Source: Putridiphycobacter sp045110285 (lineage in GTDB: Bacteria > Bacteroidota > Bacteroidia > Flavobacteriales_D > Crocinitomicaceae). From it: a stretch of 64,000 bases of DNA. The stretch is from contig JBGCGA010000037.1 of NCBI GenBank assembly GCA_045110285.1, forward strand, positions 1 through 64,000. Direction: 5' to 3'. Positions 24,256 to 33,243 of this stretch are shown here, piece by piece; the stretch's first letter is position 1; every line of letters begins with the position of its first letter. Position numbers and translations under genes: made by a program. Under the pieces are notes generated by a model that had not been told where the DNA came from, made no database searches, and worked only from the letters and a program-made list of their open reading frames with translations.

Positions 24256-24812
24256 TTATTTAGCCAAATCCTGACGATAATCAGATTTGTATTTGGTTGT
24301 AATATCAACTCAATCTGTTTTGTACTTGGCTCTATAACTGCAAGATCTTCTGCTGCCAAATTTTCAAAATTTAATGACGCAGAACCATTGGCACAGAACA
24401 CAGCTATTATATCGCAACTTTTTTCAATTATCACCTTGTTAGACTTTTCTGACGATATATGCTCCAAATAACCTTCAGTGTTACCTAGCATCATTAAATT
24501 AAAATCTTCAGCCAACCCATTGCTGGTCGTTAGCCAATGGCCATTAAACTTGTCTGATTCAAATGGTTTTAGTAGGATCTTATATTTGTTTTCGTGGATA
24601 AGGTTAAGTTTACCTTTCAGCACCATCAACTCACGTTTTACAGCATTTAATTTTGTAAAAGATGATTCTTCTATTTCAATAGTTGCCTTACTTAACCTAA
24701 ATTTAAAGTCTTTATTAATATAGCTGCTTCCAATCGGATAAATATATAACTCTGTTGTATTTCCACCACCCCAGCTCTTGGATCTAACTTCTGTTCCTTT
24801 AATTATTTTCAT
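24252..24812 (-). CDS. HutD/Ves family protein
   Basis: The 186-residue cupin-like protein matches the HutD/Ves family. The N-terminal SKSWGGGNTTELYIYPIG is the family hallmark, followed by FRLSKATIEIEESSFTKL and the NLMMLGNTE region. HutD proteins often accompany histidine utilisation genes and are proposed to keep pathway flux in bounds, but no hut genes are nearby, so the role is open. It is convergent with the MurF-Alr gene, and the two coding regions overlap by four bases at their stops. The start is ATG. Confidence 0.85.
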   Translation of the reverse strand: MKIIKGTEVRSKSWGGGNTTELYIYPIGSSYINKDFKFRLSKATIEIEESSFTKLNAVKRELMVLKGKLNLIHENKYKILLKPFESDKFNGHWLTTSNGLAEDFNLMMLGNTEGYLEHISSEKSNKVIIEKSCDIIAVFCANGSASLNFENLAAEDLAVIEPSTKQIELILQPNTNLIIVRIWLNN

Positions 24813-24866
24813 GTTGTAGTTTCTAAAACAGAAGTTTAAATGCGATAGCTGTTACTTTTCGAGAAA

Positions 24867-25481
24867 CTAGATGTCACTCTTCTTTTGGTAAGCGTCATTT
24901 ATTTCAGCAATAAAATTCAATATTTTTGATTTTCCATGAGAGGAAACCGAGGAGGTAGTGTATACTGGAGGCATAAATTCCCAAGTCTTCAACATCTCAT
25001 TTTTATAACTTTGAAGCGCCTTTGCAAGTTTTGTACTTGATAGTTTGTCAATTTTCGTAAACACCATTGCAAAAGGCACTCCGTTCTCACCTAGCATTTC
25101 CATGAATGATAAATCAATTTTCTGAGGTGGAATTCTACTGTCTATCAATACAAAAAGCGTCATTAAATTTTCTCGTTCTAGCACATATTGAATAACAAAT
25201 TTTTCCCATTTTACCCGCTGGCTTTTAGCAATTTTAGCAAAGCCATATCCTGGTAAATCAACCAAATACCATGTTTTGTCAATTAAAAAGTGATTAATTA
25301 ACTGAGTTTTACCTGGTTTACTTGAAATTTTAGCTAACTTCTTATTGTTTGTTAGCATATTGATTAAAGATGATTTTCCCACATTTGACCTACCAATAAA
25401 TGCATATTCGGGTAATTCTGGTGCAGGGCACTTTGATAGGTCAGAATTACTAATAATGAATTCCGCTTGATGAATTTTCAT
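24867..25481 (-). CDS. engB: ribosome biogenesis GTPase EngB (YihA/YsxC)
   Basis: EngB is an essential GTPase for large-subunit assembly. With the start used here it has 204 residues. G1 is GRSNVGKSS (30-38), G3 is DLPGYGFAK, and G4 is FTKIDKLS; all are intact. The open frame reaches back to 25544, but that would overlap the upstream kinase gene and add a non-family leader (21 residues). The ATG at 25481 gives the family N-terminus (MKIHQAEFIIS) with TTTAGG just upstream. It lies 34 bases after the deoxynucleoside kinase. Confidence 0.95.
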   Translation of the reverse strand: MKIHQAEFIISNSDLSKCPAPELPEYAFIGRSNVGKSSLINMLTNNKKLAKISSKPGKTQLINHFLIDKTWYLVDLPGYGFAKIAKSQRVKWEKFVIQYVLERENLMTLFVLIDSRIPPQKIDLSFMEMLGENGVPFAMVFTKIDKLSSTKLAKALQSYKNEMLKTWEFMPPVYTTSSVSSHGKSKILNFIAEINDAYQKKSDI

Positions 25482-25515
25482 AAACCTAAATTGGTTAGTT
25501 AATGAAGTCGAAAGT

Positions 25516-26130
25516 TTAAAACAGACCGTTGATTTCTGCGTCAATAGCTTGAATAATTTTCCCTAAATCATCCGCATTTTCATTGAAATTGTTTTCATCA
25601 ACATCAATGACTATTAGTTTGCCCTTGTCATAAGTGCTTATCCAAGCTTCGTACCGTTCATTAAGTCGTTTCAAATAATCTAAACGAATACTTTCTTCGT
25701 ACTCTCTCCCTCTTTTTTGAATTTGATTTACCAAAGTAGGTACACTAGCTTTTAGGTAAATTAAAACATCTGGAGCAGAAATAAATGACTCCAATAGATT
25801 GAATAAAGAAAAATAATTTTCAAAATCTCGAGTGGTCATTAATCCCATAGAATGCAGGTTTGGTGCAAAAATATAAGCATCCTCGTAAATCGTTCTGTCT
25901 TGAATAATATTCTCTGAACTTTCTTTAATTTCTTGAATTTGGGTAAATCGACTATTTAAATAATACACCTGCAAATTAAAAGACCAACGTTGCATGTCCT
26001 CATAAAAGTCATTTAAATATGGGTTTTGTTCAACATCTTCAAAGTGAGTTTCCCACCCATAATGTTTGGACAATAGACGGGTTAAAGTAGTTTTTCCAGC
26101 TCCAATATTTCCTGCAACAGCTATATGCAT
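25516..26130 (-). CDS. deoxynucleoside kinase
   Basis: This 204-residue member of the dNK family phosphorylates deoxynucleosides for salvage. The P-loop is AGNIGAGKTT (5-14). The DRT motif is in IQDRTIYEDAYIF, and the lid arginines lie in IQKRGREYEESIR. The substrate (deoxyadenosine, deoxyguanosine or deoxycytidine) is not fixed by sequence alone. It is the first gene of a two-gene unit with engB. The start is ATG, 191 bases from the divergent EamA exporter; that gap contains no gene I can support. Confidence 0.92.
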   Translation of the reverse strand: MHIAVAGNIGAGKTTLTRLLSKHYGWETHFEDVEQNPYLNDFYEDMQRWSFNLQVYYLNSRFTQIQEIKESSENIIQDRTIYEDAYIFAPNLHSMGLMTTRDFENYFSLFNLLESFISAPDVLIYLKASVPTLVNQIQKRGREYEESIRLDYLKRLNERYEAWISTYDKGKLIVIDVDENNFNENADDLGKIIQAIDAEINGLF

Positions 26131-26321
26131 AGTGAATTTATTTTAGAGGTTAAAATTAAAAAATAATTCCCTAATTCGGTAGATAAGTGAAAACTTTTTA
26201 AATATCGCAATAATCCTAGTATTGATGGGAATCTTAAAACGATTTAGTGGTGGTATTAACTGATAATTGATTTACTTTGCGTTTTAATTAAATCAGGATT
26301 AGAATTATTGCTTTTTAGATT

Positions 26322-27245
26322 ATGAAAACGGAAACAAAGGCTTGGTTAATTTTAGTAGCATTGTCAGTGGTCTGGGGGGCATCCTTTATTTTAATAAAAA
26401 AATCAATGGAACCAATTCCTGGAGAAATTGTTTTTCAGCCTTTTCAGGTGGGAGGGTTAAGAATTTTGATTGCTGGTTTGGTCTTGCTACCTATTGCTTT
26501 GAAGAACCTTAAATCGCTAAATAAAAAGAACACAATTTACCTTTTTCTTGTTGGTTTAACGGGCAATTTTCTACCGTCTTTTTTATTCCCATTAGCTGAG
26601 ACTGAAATTCAAAGCTCATTAGCAGGATTACTAAATATGGGGACCTCTGTTTTTGTAATCCTAATTGCATGGTTATTTTTTAAAGACAAAATCAGTCAAA
26701 AACAAATGATAGGGTTTGCGCTAAGTGTATTTGGATTGAGCTTAATACTTGTGAAGCAAATAGATAATGAAGCAAATAATTTTTATTATGCCCTGTATAT
26801 CATTTTAGCTACCTTTTTTTATGCCACCAGTTTAAGTTTAATTAAATATAAATTACAGCATTTAAAGCCAAAAGTAATCACTTCCTTGGCCTTCTTTTTA
26901 ATGTTAATTCCTGCAATTATTTTAAGTAGCATTTCACAAGCTTTTTCTGCTCTGAGTTTTGAGCCAATAGTAATGACAGCTCTGGGCTATTTGGTAATCT
27001 TATCAATAATTGGAACAGCATTAGCTGTGTTGTTTTTTAACCAATTGGTTTCAATATCTTCTCCTCTTTTTACTTCATCTGTCACCTATTTAATGCCTGT
27101 TGTTGCTCTATTTCTAGGTGTATTAGATGGTGAAGATTTTAATGCGATTAATATCTTGTGGATCGTTATTATTTTTGTTGGCGTATTTTTAATGAGCAAG
27201 AAGTCCAAAAATGTGACAAATAATAGTGAACAAAGTATGAGTTAA
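26322..27245 (+). CDS. EamA/DMT family transporter
   Basis: The 307-residue inner-membrane protein has ten hydrophobic segments in two EamA repeats (about 8-140 and 155-290). The typical opening AWLILVALSVVWGASFILIKKS and the second-repeat pattern ALYIILATFFYATSLSLIKYK support the drug/metabolite transporter superfamily. Substrate unknown. A TTACTTTG sequence at 26272-26279 is one base from the -7 consensus. It is followed by the rplU promoter, so it is probably not cotranscribed with rplU. Confidence 0.9.
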   Translation: MKTETKAWLILVALSVVWGASFILIKKSMEPIPGEIVFQPFQVGGLRILIAGLVLLPIALKNLKSLNKKNTIYLFLVGLTGNFLPSFLFPLAETEIQSSLAGLLNMGTSVFVILIAWLFFKDKISQKQMIGFALSVFGLSLILVKQIDNEANNFYYALYIILATFFYATSLSLIKYKLQHLKPKVITSLAFFLMLIPAIILSSISQAFSALSFEPIVMTALGYLVILSIIGTALAVLFFNQLVSISSPLFTSSVTYLMPVVALFLGVLDGEDFNAINILWIVIIFVGVFLMSKKSKNVTNNSEQSMS

Positions 27246-27256
27246 AAAAATAATAC

Positions 27257-27264
27257 TATCTTTG
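27257..27264 (+). promoter_or_regulatory. -7 promoter element of rplU-rpmA
   Basis: TATCTTTG matches TAnnTTTG exactly and lies 36 bases before the rplU ATG. No TTTG is visible at the -33 position. Confidence 0.6.
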
Positions 27265-27300
27265 TCGTCCGAAAAAAAATTAATTTAAACAAAGTTTGTT

Positions 27301-28029
27301 ATGTATGCAATAGTAGAGATAGCAGGGCAACAATTCAAAGTTGAAAAAGACCAACAGGTTTTCGTTCACCGTTTAGATGCAAAAGAAGGAGATAATATCA
27401 AATTTGATGATGTGTATTTAATTGATGATAACGGAAATATTACAGTTGGCGCCCCAGCTATAAGCGGAGCACAAGTTTCTGCTTCAGTATTACGTCACTT
27501 AAAAGGTGATAAAGTAATCGTTTTTAAGAAAAAAAGACGTAAGGGTTACAAAAAGAAAAACGGACACAGACAATACTTAACGGAAGTTAAAATTGACAGT
27601 ATTGTAGCAAAAGGTGCTAAGCCAGCAGTGAAGTCTGCAGCCGCAGCTCCAAAAATTGAAAAAGCAGCTCCAGTTAAAAAGGAAACACCAAAGAAGGAAG
27701 CGCCTGTTGCAAAAGCAGCCGCTCCAAAAAAAGAGGCCGCTCCAAAGGCGGCACCTAAAAAAGCGGCTTCGAAAGGAGATGACTTGAAGAAAGTAGAAGG
27801 TATTGGACCAAAAATTGCTGAAATATTTGTTGCAGCTGGAATCGATACTTTTGCTAAATTAGCAGATGCTTCTCAAGATCAGTTAAAAGAAATTTTAGCC
27901 GCAGCAGGTTCACGTTATGCTTCTAAGAATCCAGGTTCTTGGCCAAAGCAAGCAAAAATGGCAGCTGAAGGTAAGTGGGATGAGCTAAACAAATGGCAAG
28001 ACGAAACTAAAGGTGGAATTGAAAAATAA
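27301..28029 (+). CDS. rplU: ribosomal protein L21 with C-terminal helix-hairpin-helix extension
   Basis: Residues 1-103 are a normal L21 (YAIVEIAGQQFKVEK, then VIVFKKKRRKGYKKKNGHRQ), which binds 23S rRNA. A lysine/alanine/proline-rich linker (about 104-158) joins it to a helix-hairpin-helix domain (about 160-242; LKKVEGIGPKIAEIFVAAGI, then FAKLADAS). Standard L21 is close to 103 residues, so the extension more than doubles it. The same fusion occurs in other Bacteroidota, as I recall, and the extension resembles small nucleic-acid-binding HhH domains. Its function on the ribosome is unknown. rpmA follows by 37 bases, the usual partner. Confidence 0.95.
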   Translation: MYAIVEIAGQQFKVEKDQQVFVHRLDAKEGDNIKFDDVYLIDDNGNITVGAPAISGAQVSASVLRHLKGDKVIVFKKKRRKGYKKKNGHRQYLTEVKIDSIVAKGAKPAVKSAAAAPKIEKAAPVKKETPKKEAPVAKAAAPKKEAAPKAAPKKAASKGDDLKKVEGIGPKIAEIFVAAGIDTFAKLADASQDQLKEILAAAGSRYASKNPGSWPKQAKMAAEGKWDELNKWQDETKGGIEK

Positions 28030-28066
28030 TTCCATTAGTAATAATAAGAATTAAAATTAGAATAAA

Positions 28067-28336
28067 ATGGCACATAAGAAAGGAGTCGGTAGTTCGAAAA
28101 ATGGTAGAGAATCAGAATCGAAACGATTAGGCGTTAAGATTTTTGGAGGTCAAGCCGCTATTTCAGGTAATATCATTGTAAGACAAAGAGGTACAAAACA
28201 CCATCCAGGCGAAAATGTAGGGATTGGTAAAGACCACACTTTGTATGCACTTACTGACGGACTAGTTAGTTTTAGAAAGAAAAAAGACAATAGATCTTAC
28301 GTTTCAGTAGTACCTTTTGAGGCAACTGAAGCATAG
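28067..28336 (+). CDS. rpmA: ribosomal protein L27
   Basis: The 89-residue large-subunit protein lies near the peptidyl-transferase centre. The N-terminus AHKKGVGSSKNGRESESKRLG and GTKHHPGENVGIGKDHTLYA are typical. No cleavable N-terminal extension, seen in some Firmicutes, is present. It is cotranscribed with rplU and followed by an intrinsic terminator. Confidence 0.97.
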   Translation: MAHKKGVGSSKNGRESESKRLGVKIFGGQAAISGNIIVRQRGTKHHPGENVGIGKDHTLYALTDGLVSFRKKKDNRSYVSVVPFEATEA

Positions 28337-28360
28337 TAACCAAGTCTTAAAAAACATTAA

Positions 28361-28397
28361 AACTCCATTTTGCTTCAATGCATAATGGAGTTTTTTT
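28361..28397 (+). terminator. intrinsic terminator of rplU-rpmA
   Basis: AACTCCATT (28361-28369) pairs perfectly with AATGGAGTT (28384-28392), and a run of seven T follows from 28391. It ends the rplU-rpmA transcript 25 bases after the rpmA stop. An in-frame ATG for serS at 28370 lies in its loop, which argues against that codon as the serS start. Confidence 0.85.
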
Positions 28398-28444
28398 GTG
28401 TTGAAAAAAGTATATTTGATAACGATATAAGTACACCAACCACT

Positions 28445-29713
28445 ATGTTAGAAATAACAAGAATTAGAGAACAAAAAGAAGAAATTATTAAAGCACTTAA
28501 GGTGCGAAATATTGACGCCTCAAAAGATATTAGTCAAATTATTGACTTAGATAATCAGTGGCGAATTGCCAAGTCTGACTTGGAAGTATTAGCTTCTGAA
28601 TCAAATAAATTGGCCAAAGAAATAGGTGGACTATTTAAAAGCGGAAAAATTGATGAAGCAAATGAAGTTAAATCAAAAGCAGCTAAAATAAAAGAGCAAG
28701 AACCTGCGCTGAAGGATAAAGTAGTAAAGCTTGCAGACGAAATAACCAATATTTTATACTTACTTCCAAACGTGCCCAATAAAATTGTCCCTGCAGGAAA
28801 TGCAGATACTGATAATTTAGTAGAGTCTGAATTTGGTGACTTACCTAGTTTACATGGTGGGGCTTTACCACATTGGGAATTGGCAAAAAAGTACGACTTA
28901 ATTGATTTTGAGATGGGCGTGAAAGTGACAGGCGCTGGTTTCCCTTTTTACACAGGAAAAGGTGCCCGATTACAGCGTTCATTAATCAATTTCTTTTTAG
29001 ATGAAGCAAGAGATGAAGGATATAAAGAAATTATCCCACCCTTTGTCGTTAATGAAGCCAGTGGAATTGGAACGGGCCAATTACCAGATAAAGAGGGTCA
29101 GATGTATCATAGCCCAATAGATGATTTTTATTTAATTCCAACCGGAGAAATTCCATTAACTAATATGTTCAGAGATGTAATAGTGAAAGCTGAAGATTTC
29201 CCCATAAAAATCACAGGATATACACCGTGTTTTAGAAGAGAAGCAGGGTCATATGGAAGTGATGTTCGAGGTCTAAATCGACTACATCAATTTGATAAAG
29301 TAGAAATAGTGCGAGTTGAGCACCCTGAAAAATCTTATGAGGCTTTAAACGAAATGGTGGCTTATGTTGAGGGATTATTAAAAAAACTAGAATTACCTTA
29401 TCGTAAATTGCGTTTATGTGGCGGAGATTTAGGATTTACTGCTGCTTTAACATATGATTTAGAAGTTTATTCTGCCGCTCAAGATAAATGGTTAGAAGTT
29501 AGTTCTATATCTAACTTTGAAACCTTTCAGGCCAATCGCCTTAAGCTGCGCTTCAAAAATGAAAACAAAAAGAGTGTTTTAGCGCATACACTGAACGGCA
29601 GTGCACTCGCTTTGCCAAGAATTTTGGCAGCATTATTGGAGAACAACCAAACAGAAAATGGGATTAACATTCCGAAAGTATTAGTACCTTATACCGGATT
29701 TGAAAAAATATAG
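28445..29713 (+). CDS. serS: seryl-tRNA synthetase
   Basis: SerRS charges tRNA-Ser and tRNA-Sec. With this start it has 422 residues, the family length. The N-terminal antiparallel coiled coil (about 1-110) grips the long variable arm of the tRNA. The catalytic domain shows FRREAGSYGSDVRGLNRLHQF (in part motif 2: CFRREAGSYG) and motif 3 near NGSALALPRILAALLEN. The frame is open further upstream, to ATG codons at 28370 and beyond, but those lie in the rpmA terminator. MLEITRIREQ is the usual SerRS beginning. A lipoprotein gene follows three bases later. Confidence 0.97.
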   Translation: MLEITRIREQKEEIIKALKVRNIDASKDISQIIDLDNQWRIAKSDLEVLASESNKLAKEIGGLFKSGKIDEANEVKSKAAKIKEQEPALKDKVVKLADEITNILYLLPNVPNKIVPAGNADTDNLVESEFGDLPSLHGGALPHWELAKKYDLIDFEMGVKVTGAGFPFYTGKGARLQRSLINFFLDEARDEGYKEIIPPFVVNEASGIGTGQLPDKEGQMYHSPIDDFYLIPTGEIPLTNMFRDVIVKAEDFPIKITGYTPCFRREAGSYGSDVRGLNRLHQFDKVEIVRVEHPEKSYEALNEMVAYVEGLLKKLELPYRKLRLCGGDLGFTAALTYDLEVYSAAQDKWLEVSSISNFETFQANRLKLRFKNENKKSVLAHTLNGSALALPRILAALLENNQTENGINIPKVLVPYTGFEKI

Positions 29714-29716
29714 AAA

Positions 29717-30271
29717 ATGAAACATATAATAGTTTTTTTATTTTTGGGAGTACTGCTAATATCCTGTAATCCTGAAAAAAAATATGCTGCCGAAATTCAA
29801 GAAATTGAAAAATACGAAACTTCCCTCGACAGTTTAGTTTCTGTATATAATTCAATAAAGTTTGACAGCCTTACTTATATTCAGTCGACAGCCTCACAAG
29901 CTGAAAAGATGATAAAAATGCATTATACAGCCGATACAATTTCAATGGATTTAGGTGAAAGGTTGAGGTTTATCAAGTCTGTACGGAAATCATTAGGAAG
30001 TATTGACGTAAAAAAGAAATCCTTGAAGAGAGAATTAAGAATGTTAAAAGAACAGTTTGCAACACTAAAAATTGATGTTCAAGAGGGGTTGTACGGACGA
30101 AGCCAAATTGATGAATATCTTTTGGCAGAAAAGAAAGCCTACGAGAATTTAACTGAGAATTTAAATACTGTATTAGATAATCAAAAAAAGCAGCTGCATG
30201 ATTTTAATTATGCATACCCAACTGTTAGAGAATATATAGAATTAATTAATCCAACTGATAATCAAGATTAG
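29717..30271 (+). CDS. lipoprotein with coiled-coil segments, unknown function
   Basis: The 184-residue protein has a lipoprotein signal (hydrophobic stretch, then LLISC with the lipid-acceptor C17). The mature part is highly charged and helical, with likely coiled coils at about 25-45 and 85-160. I recognise no family. It starts three bases after serS. Its stop TAG overlaps the apparent ATT start of the TPR gene, so the two may be coupled and act together in the envelope (inference). Confidence 0.75.
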   Translation: MKHIIVFLFLGVLLISCNPEKKYAAEIQEIEKYETSLDSLVSVYNSIKFDSLTYIQSTASQAEKMIKMHYTADTISMDLGERLRFIKSVRKSLGSIDVKKKSLKRELRMLKEQFATLKIDVQEGLYGRSQIDEYLLAEKKAYENLTENLNTVLDNQKKQLHDFNYAYPTVREYIELINPTDNQD

Positions 30272-32090
30272 AATTCAAATAAAAGCAGTCATCTTAAGTC
30301 TGGCAATAATTAGCCTTACTCAGTCTATTTTTGCTCAGCCTGGAAATAATGAAGATGTCAAACTAGCAGCTCATTATTACAATAAAGGCGCTTTCGATAA
30401 GGCCGAAGAGTACTACCTAAAACTATTCAAAAAGTATGAGTCAAAATCATATTTTTCAAAATACTATGACTGTTTGGTTTTTCAAGAAAAGTATAAAGAA
30501 GCTGAAAAAGTTGTTTCAAAACAAATAAAAAGGTATCCGTTTGAAATAGCTTATCAATTTAAATTAGCTGACCTTTATAAAAAAACTGACAGAGAGATTG
30601 ATGCAGAATTTTTGTACCAGAAAATGGTAGACGACTTAACGCCCGTAAAAAGTCAAGTTCAGAATTTGGGTCGTTATTTTTCGGGAATAGGAGCATATGA
30701 TTATGCGCTTCAAACATATGAAAAAGGAAAAAAAGCCAATAAAAGTGGGTATCAATTTAATTTAGAAATGGCCGAGCTGTATTCATTGACAAATCAGCCA
30801 GAAAAAATGATTGAAGCTTATTTGGATTTACTAGAATATAGCCCAACATATTTACGCACGACTAAGGTTTATTTAGTCAGACAGATTGATTTTGAAAATG
30901 ATTCTGAAAGAGTAGAATTACTCAGACAATCTTTACTGAAAAGAGCCCAATCAAATCCGAATAAAACGTATTATAACAAGATGCTCATCTGGTATTATAC
31001 TCAAAAGAAAGAGTATTTAGGTGCCATTATTCAAGCTAAAGCACTTGATAAAAAAGAAAATAGTGGTGGTAAACATACTTTTGAAATGGGAGCAGTATGC
31101 CAGTCAAACAAAGCCTATTCCAAGTCTGTCATGGCTTACGAATTTGTTAAAGAATTTGGTTTTAAAAGTCCATATTACACAGTCGCAGCTGAAAAATTAT
31201 TAGAGGTTAGCTTTTTACAAGTTACGGATTCCGGAGTTTTTGATTCCTCAGAAGTGGATGCTGTTGCAAAAAATTATGAAGCAGAGCTAGATAGATTAGG
31301 TAAGTCAGGTTCAACTATTAATATAATTGAACGTCTAGCTCGGATTTATGCTTTTTATTTGAATGATTCTGAAAAAGCGCTTAATATGCTAAGTGAAGCG
31401 CTGCAATTGGCGCCTACAGGAATAGACAAGGCAAAGATTAAAGTATTAACTGGTGATGTCTTAGTTGCAGATAATCAAATTTGGGAAGCTTCGATATTTT
31501 ACATGCAAGTAGCTAATGACTTTAAAGACGATAAAATTGGACATGAGGCAAAATTTAAAAATGCAAAAGTGTTTTATTACGACGGTGAATTTGAATTTGC
31601 TAAAGCTCAGCTTGATGTTTTAAAGGCATCTACTACAAAGCTTATAGCAAATGATGCTATGCAATTATCTTTGCTTTTGCAAGATAATTTAGGAATAGAC
31701 ACAACGGAAGCTCCAGTTCAATTATTTGCAAAAGCTGATTTACTACTTCAGCAAAATCGATACATTGAATCTTTAGCAGTACTAGATACAATACAAGCGC
31801 AATTTCCTTTTCATAGTTTAGCGGATGAAATTCTGTTTCAAAAAGGCTTAATTTACAGCCAGCAGAAAAAATGGGGTGAGGCCGTGACCTATTTTGAAGA
31901 AATAGTTTCAATTTATTCTTTTGATATTTTGGCTGATGATGCATTGTTCAAATTGGCTGAAATATATGACTATAGGCTTTCGCAGCCAGATAAGGCCGCA
32001 GAATATTATAAAAAAATTCTCTTTGAATTTTCAGGAAGTTTGTTTACCTCTTTAGCCAGAGAGCGCTATCGAGCACTAAAATCAATTTAA
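30267..32090 (+). CDS. exported TPR protein, apparent ATT start codon
   Basis: The frame carries TPR-like helical repeats throughout (for example KYKEAEKVVSKQIKRYP, AEFLYQKMV, WGEAVTYFEEIVSIY). From the first standard start, TTG at 30474, it would have 538 residues. But the frame is open for 69 codons upstream and there encodes a signal peptide (KAVILSLAIISLTQSIFAQ) followed by a repeat-like helix pair, so the true start must be upstream. No ATG, GTG or TTG exists there. ATT at 30267 lies in ATTAG, overlapping the preceding stop; ATT 30273, ATA 30279, ATC 30261 and CTG 30255 are alternatives. With ATT at 30267 the protein has 607 residues. A sequence error is also possible. The family (periplasmic TPR proteins) is secure, the function not known. 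Confidence 0.8.
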   Translation: MRIQIKAVILSLAIISLTQSIFAQPGNNEDVKLAAHYYNKGAFDKAEEYYLKLFKKYESKSYFSKYYDCLVFQEKYKEAEKVVSKQIKRYPFEIAYQFKLADLYKKTDREIDAEFLYQKMVDDLTPVKSQVQNLGRYFSGIGAYDYALQTYEKGKKANKSGYQFNLEMAELYSLTNQPEKMIEAYLDLLEYSPTYLRTTKVYLVRQIDFENDSERVELLRQSLLKRAQSNPNKTYYNKMLIWYYTQKKEYLGAIIQAKALDKKENSGGKHTFEMGAVCQSNKAYSKSVMAYEFVKEFGFKSPYYTVAAEKLLEVSFLQVTDSGVFDSSEVDAVAKNYEAELDRLGKSGSTINIIERLARIYAFYLNDSEKALNMLSEALQLAPTGIDKAKIKVLTGDVLVADNQIWEASIFYMQVANDFKDDKIGHEAKFKNAKVFYYDGEFEFAKAQLDVLKASTTKLIANDAMQLSLLLQDNLGIDTTEAPVQLFAKADLLLQQNRYIESLAVLDTIQAQFPFHSLADEILFQKGLIYSQQKKWGEAVTYFEEIVSIYSFDILADDALFKLAEIYDYRLSQPDKAAEYYKKILFEFSGSLFTSLARERYRALKSI

Positions 32091-32091
32091 G

Positions 32092-32415
32092 ATGAAAATT
32101 ATTTACAATGTTACAGTAAGTATTGACTATGAAGTACATGATGATTGGCTTGAATGGATGAAATCGACACATGTTCCAGATGTTCTAAAAACAGGCTTAT
32201 TTTTAGAGGCTAAACTCTCTAAAATTATGGCTGAAGAGTCAGGAGGGCTATCCTATTCAATTCAGTATTTATGCGAAAATCAGGCTAAACTTGATGAATA
32301 TCAAGCGAAATTTGCGCCAGAATTGCAAAATGCACACAACGCCAAGTATGCTGGGAAATTTGCGGCTTTTAGAACATTATTAAGAGTTGAACATAGTTTT
32401 ATACATCAGGATTAA
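32092..32415 (+). CDS. DUF4286 family protein
   Basis: The 107-residue cytoplasmic protein matches DUF4286, a ferredoxin-like alpha/beta fold common in Bacteroidota. The pattern is MKIIYNVTVSIDYEVHDDWLEWM, then HVPDVLKTGLF and YSIQYLCEN. Function unknown. It starts one base after the TPR gene and overlaps rsmA by one base (TAATG). Its conserved position beside rsmA in this phylum, as I recall, hints at a translation-linked job, but that is inference. Confidence 0.85.
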   Translation: MKIIYNVTVSIDYEVHDDWLEWMKSTHVPDVLKTGLFLEAKLSKIMAEESGGLSYSIQYLCENQAKLDEYQAKFAPELQNAHNAKYAGKFAAFRTLLRVEHSFIHQD

Positions 32416-33194
32416 TGTACGTTAAGCCAAAAAAACATTTAGGACAGCATTTTTTAAAAGATGAAACAGTTTGTCAACGAATGGTGGCAGCAATTCCTGC
32501 TGAAGATACTGGCATAAATATTTTAGAAGTAGGCCCGGGTACAGGTGCTTTAACCAAGTATCTTTTGAAAAGGTCAGACTTTGAAGTTAATGTAGTAGAG
32601 GTTGATCAAGAATCCGTGCAATATCTTAAAATAAATTTTCCTGCTTTAGAAGGAAGAATCCATAGTCTAGATTTTTTAAAGTTAGATTTACCTGTTTTGA
32701 TGGGTCAGGAACCATTCCTAGTTTTTGGAAATTTCCCGTACAATATATCTTCTCAAATTTTATTCAAGGTGCTTGATTATAAAGATCAAATCCCTAGTGT
32801 TGTGGGCATGTTTCAAAAAGAAGTGGCTGAACGTATTGCAAAACCACCTGGATCAAAGCAATATGGAATAATTAGTGTTCTTTTGCAGGCATTTTATGAT
32901 ATTGAGTATTTGTTTACAGTAAACGAGGATGTTTTTGATCCACCTCCAAAAGTCAAATCTGGAGTCATTAAATTGGTGAGAAATGAAGTTCGTTCCCTTG
33001 ATTGTGATGAGAAAGTATTTAAAAGAGTCGTCAAAACTGCATTTCAGCAAAGGCGAAAAACGTTGAGAAATTCCCTGAAATCCATGATTACTGAATTTGT
33101 CGATAAAGATTTACCAATATTTTCAGAGCGACCTGAACAATTATCTGTTGATGATTTCGTGAAATTAACACGATTATTAATTGCAGCACATTAA
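32415..33194 (+). CDS. rsmA: 16S rRNA dimethyladenosine transferase RsmA (KsgA)
   Basis: RsmA dimethylates two adjacent adenosines near the 3' end of 16S rRNA and acts in late small-subunit assembly. The 259-residue protein begins KPKKHLGQHFLKDE, the family N-terminus, then has the SAM motif ILEVGPGTGALT and the catalytic NFPYNISSQIL (NLPY variant). The C-terminal helical domain has FQQRRKTLRNSLK. It is coupled to DUF4286 by a TAATG overlap. Confidence 0.97.
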   Translation: MYVKPKKHLGQHFLKDETVCQRMVAAIPAEDTGINILEVGPGTGALTKYLLKRSDFEVNVVEVDQESVQYLKINFPALEGRIHSLDFLKLDLPVLMGQEPFLVFGNFPYNISSQILFKVLDYKDQIPSVVGMFQKEVAERIAKPPGSKQYGIISVLLQAFYDIEYLFTVNEDVFDPPPKVKSGVIKLVRNEVRSLDCDEKVFKRVVKTAFQQRRKTLRNSLKSMITEFVDKDLPIFSERPEQLSVDDFVKLTRLLIAAH

Positions 33195-33204
33195 TTATTT
33201 TTTA

Positions 33205-33212
33205 TAAATTTG
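33205..33212 (+). promoter_or_regulatory. -7 promoter element of the DUF6089 pair
   Basis: TAAATTTG matches TAnnTTTG exactly, 31 bases before the first ATG of the outer-membrane protein pair. The -33 position does not hold TTTG. Confidence 0.5.
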
Positions 33213-33243
33213 AACCTTACTAAGCTGTTGAAAGGCAATTTCT

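Noticed and set aside
26131..26321. Possible small RNA or tRNA in the kinase-EamA gap
   Set aside because: No cloverleaf or terminator is visible; only weak promoter-like sequence.
28370..28444. N-terminal extension of serS
   Set aside because: It lies in the rplU-rpmA terminator loop and its downstream spacer; SerRS family N-terminus begins at 28445.
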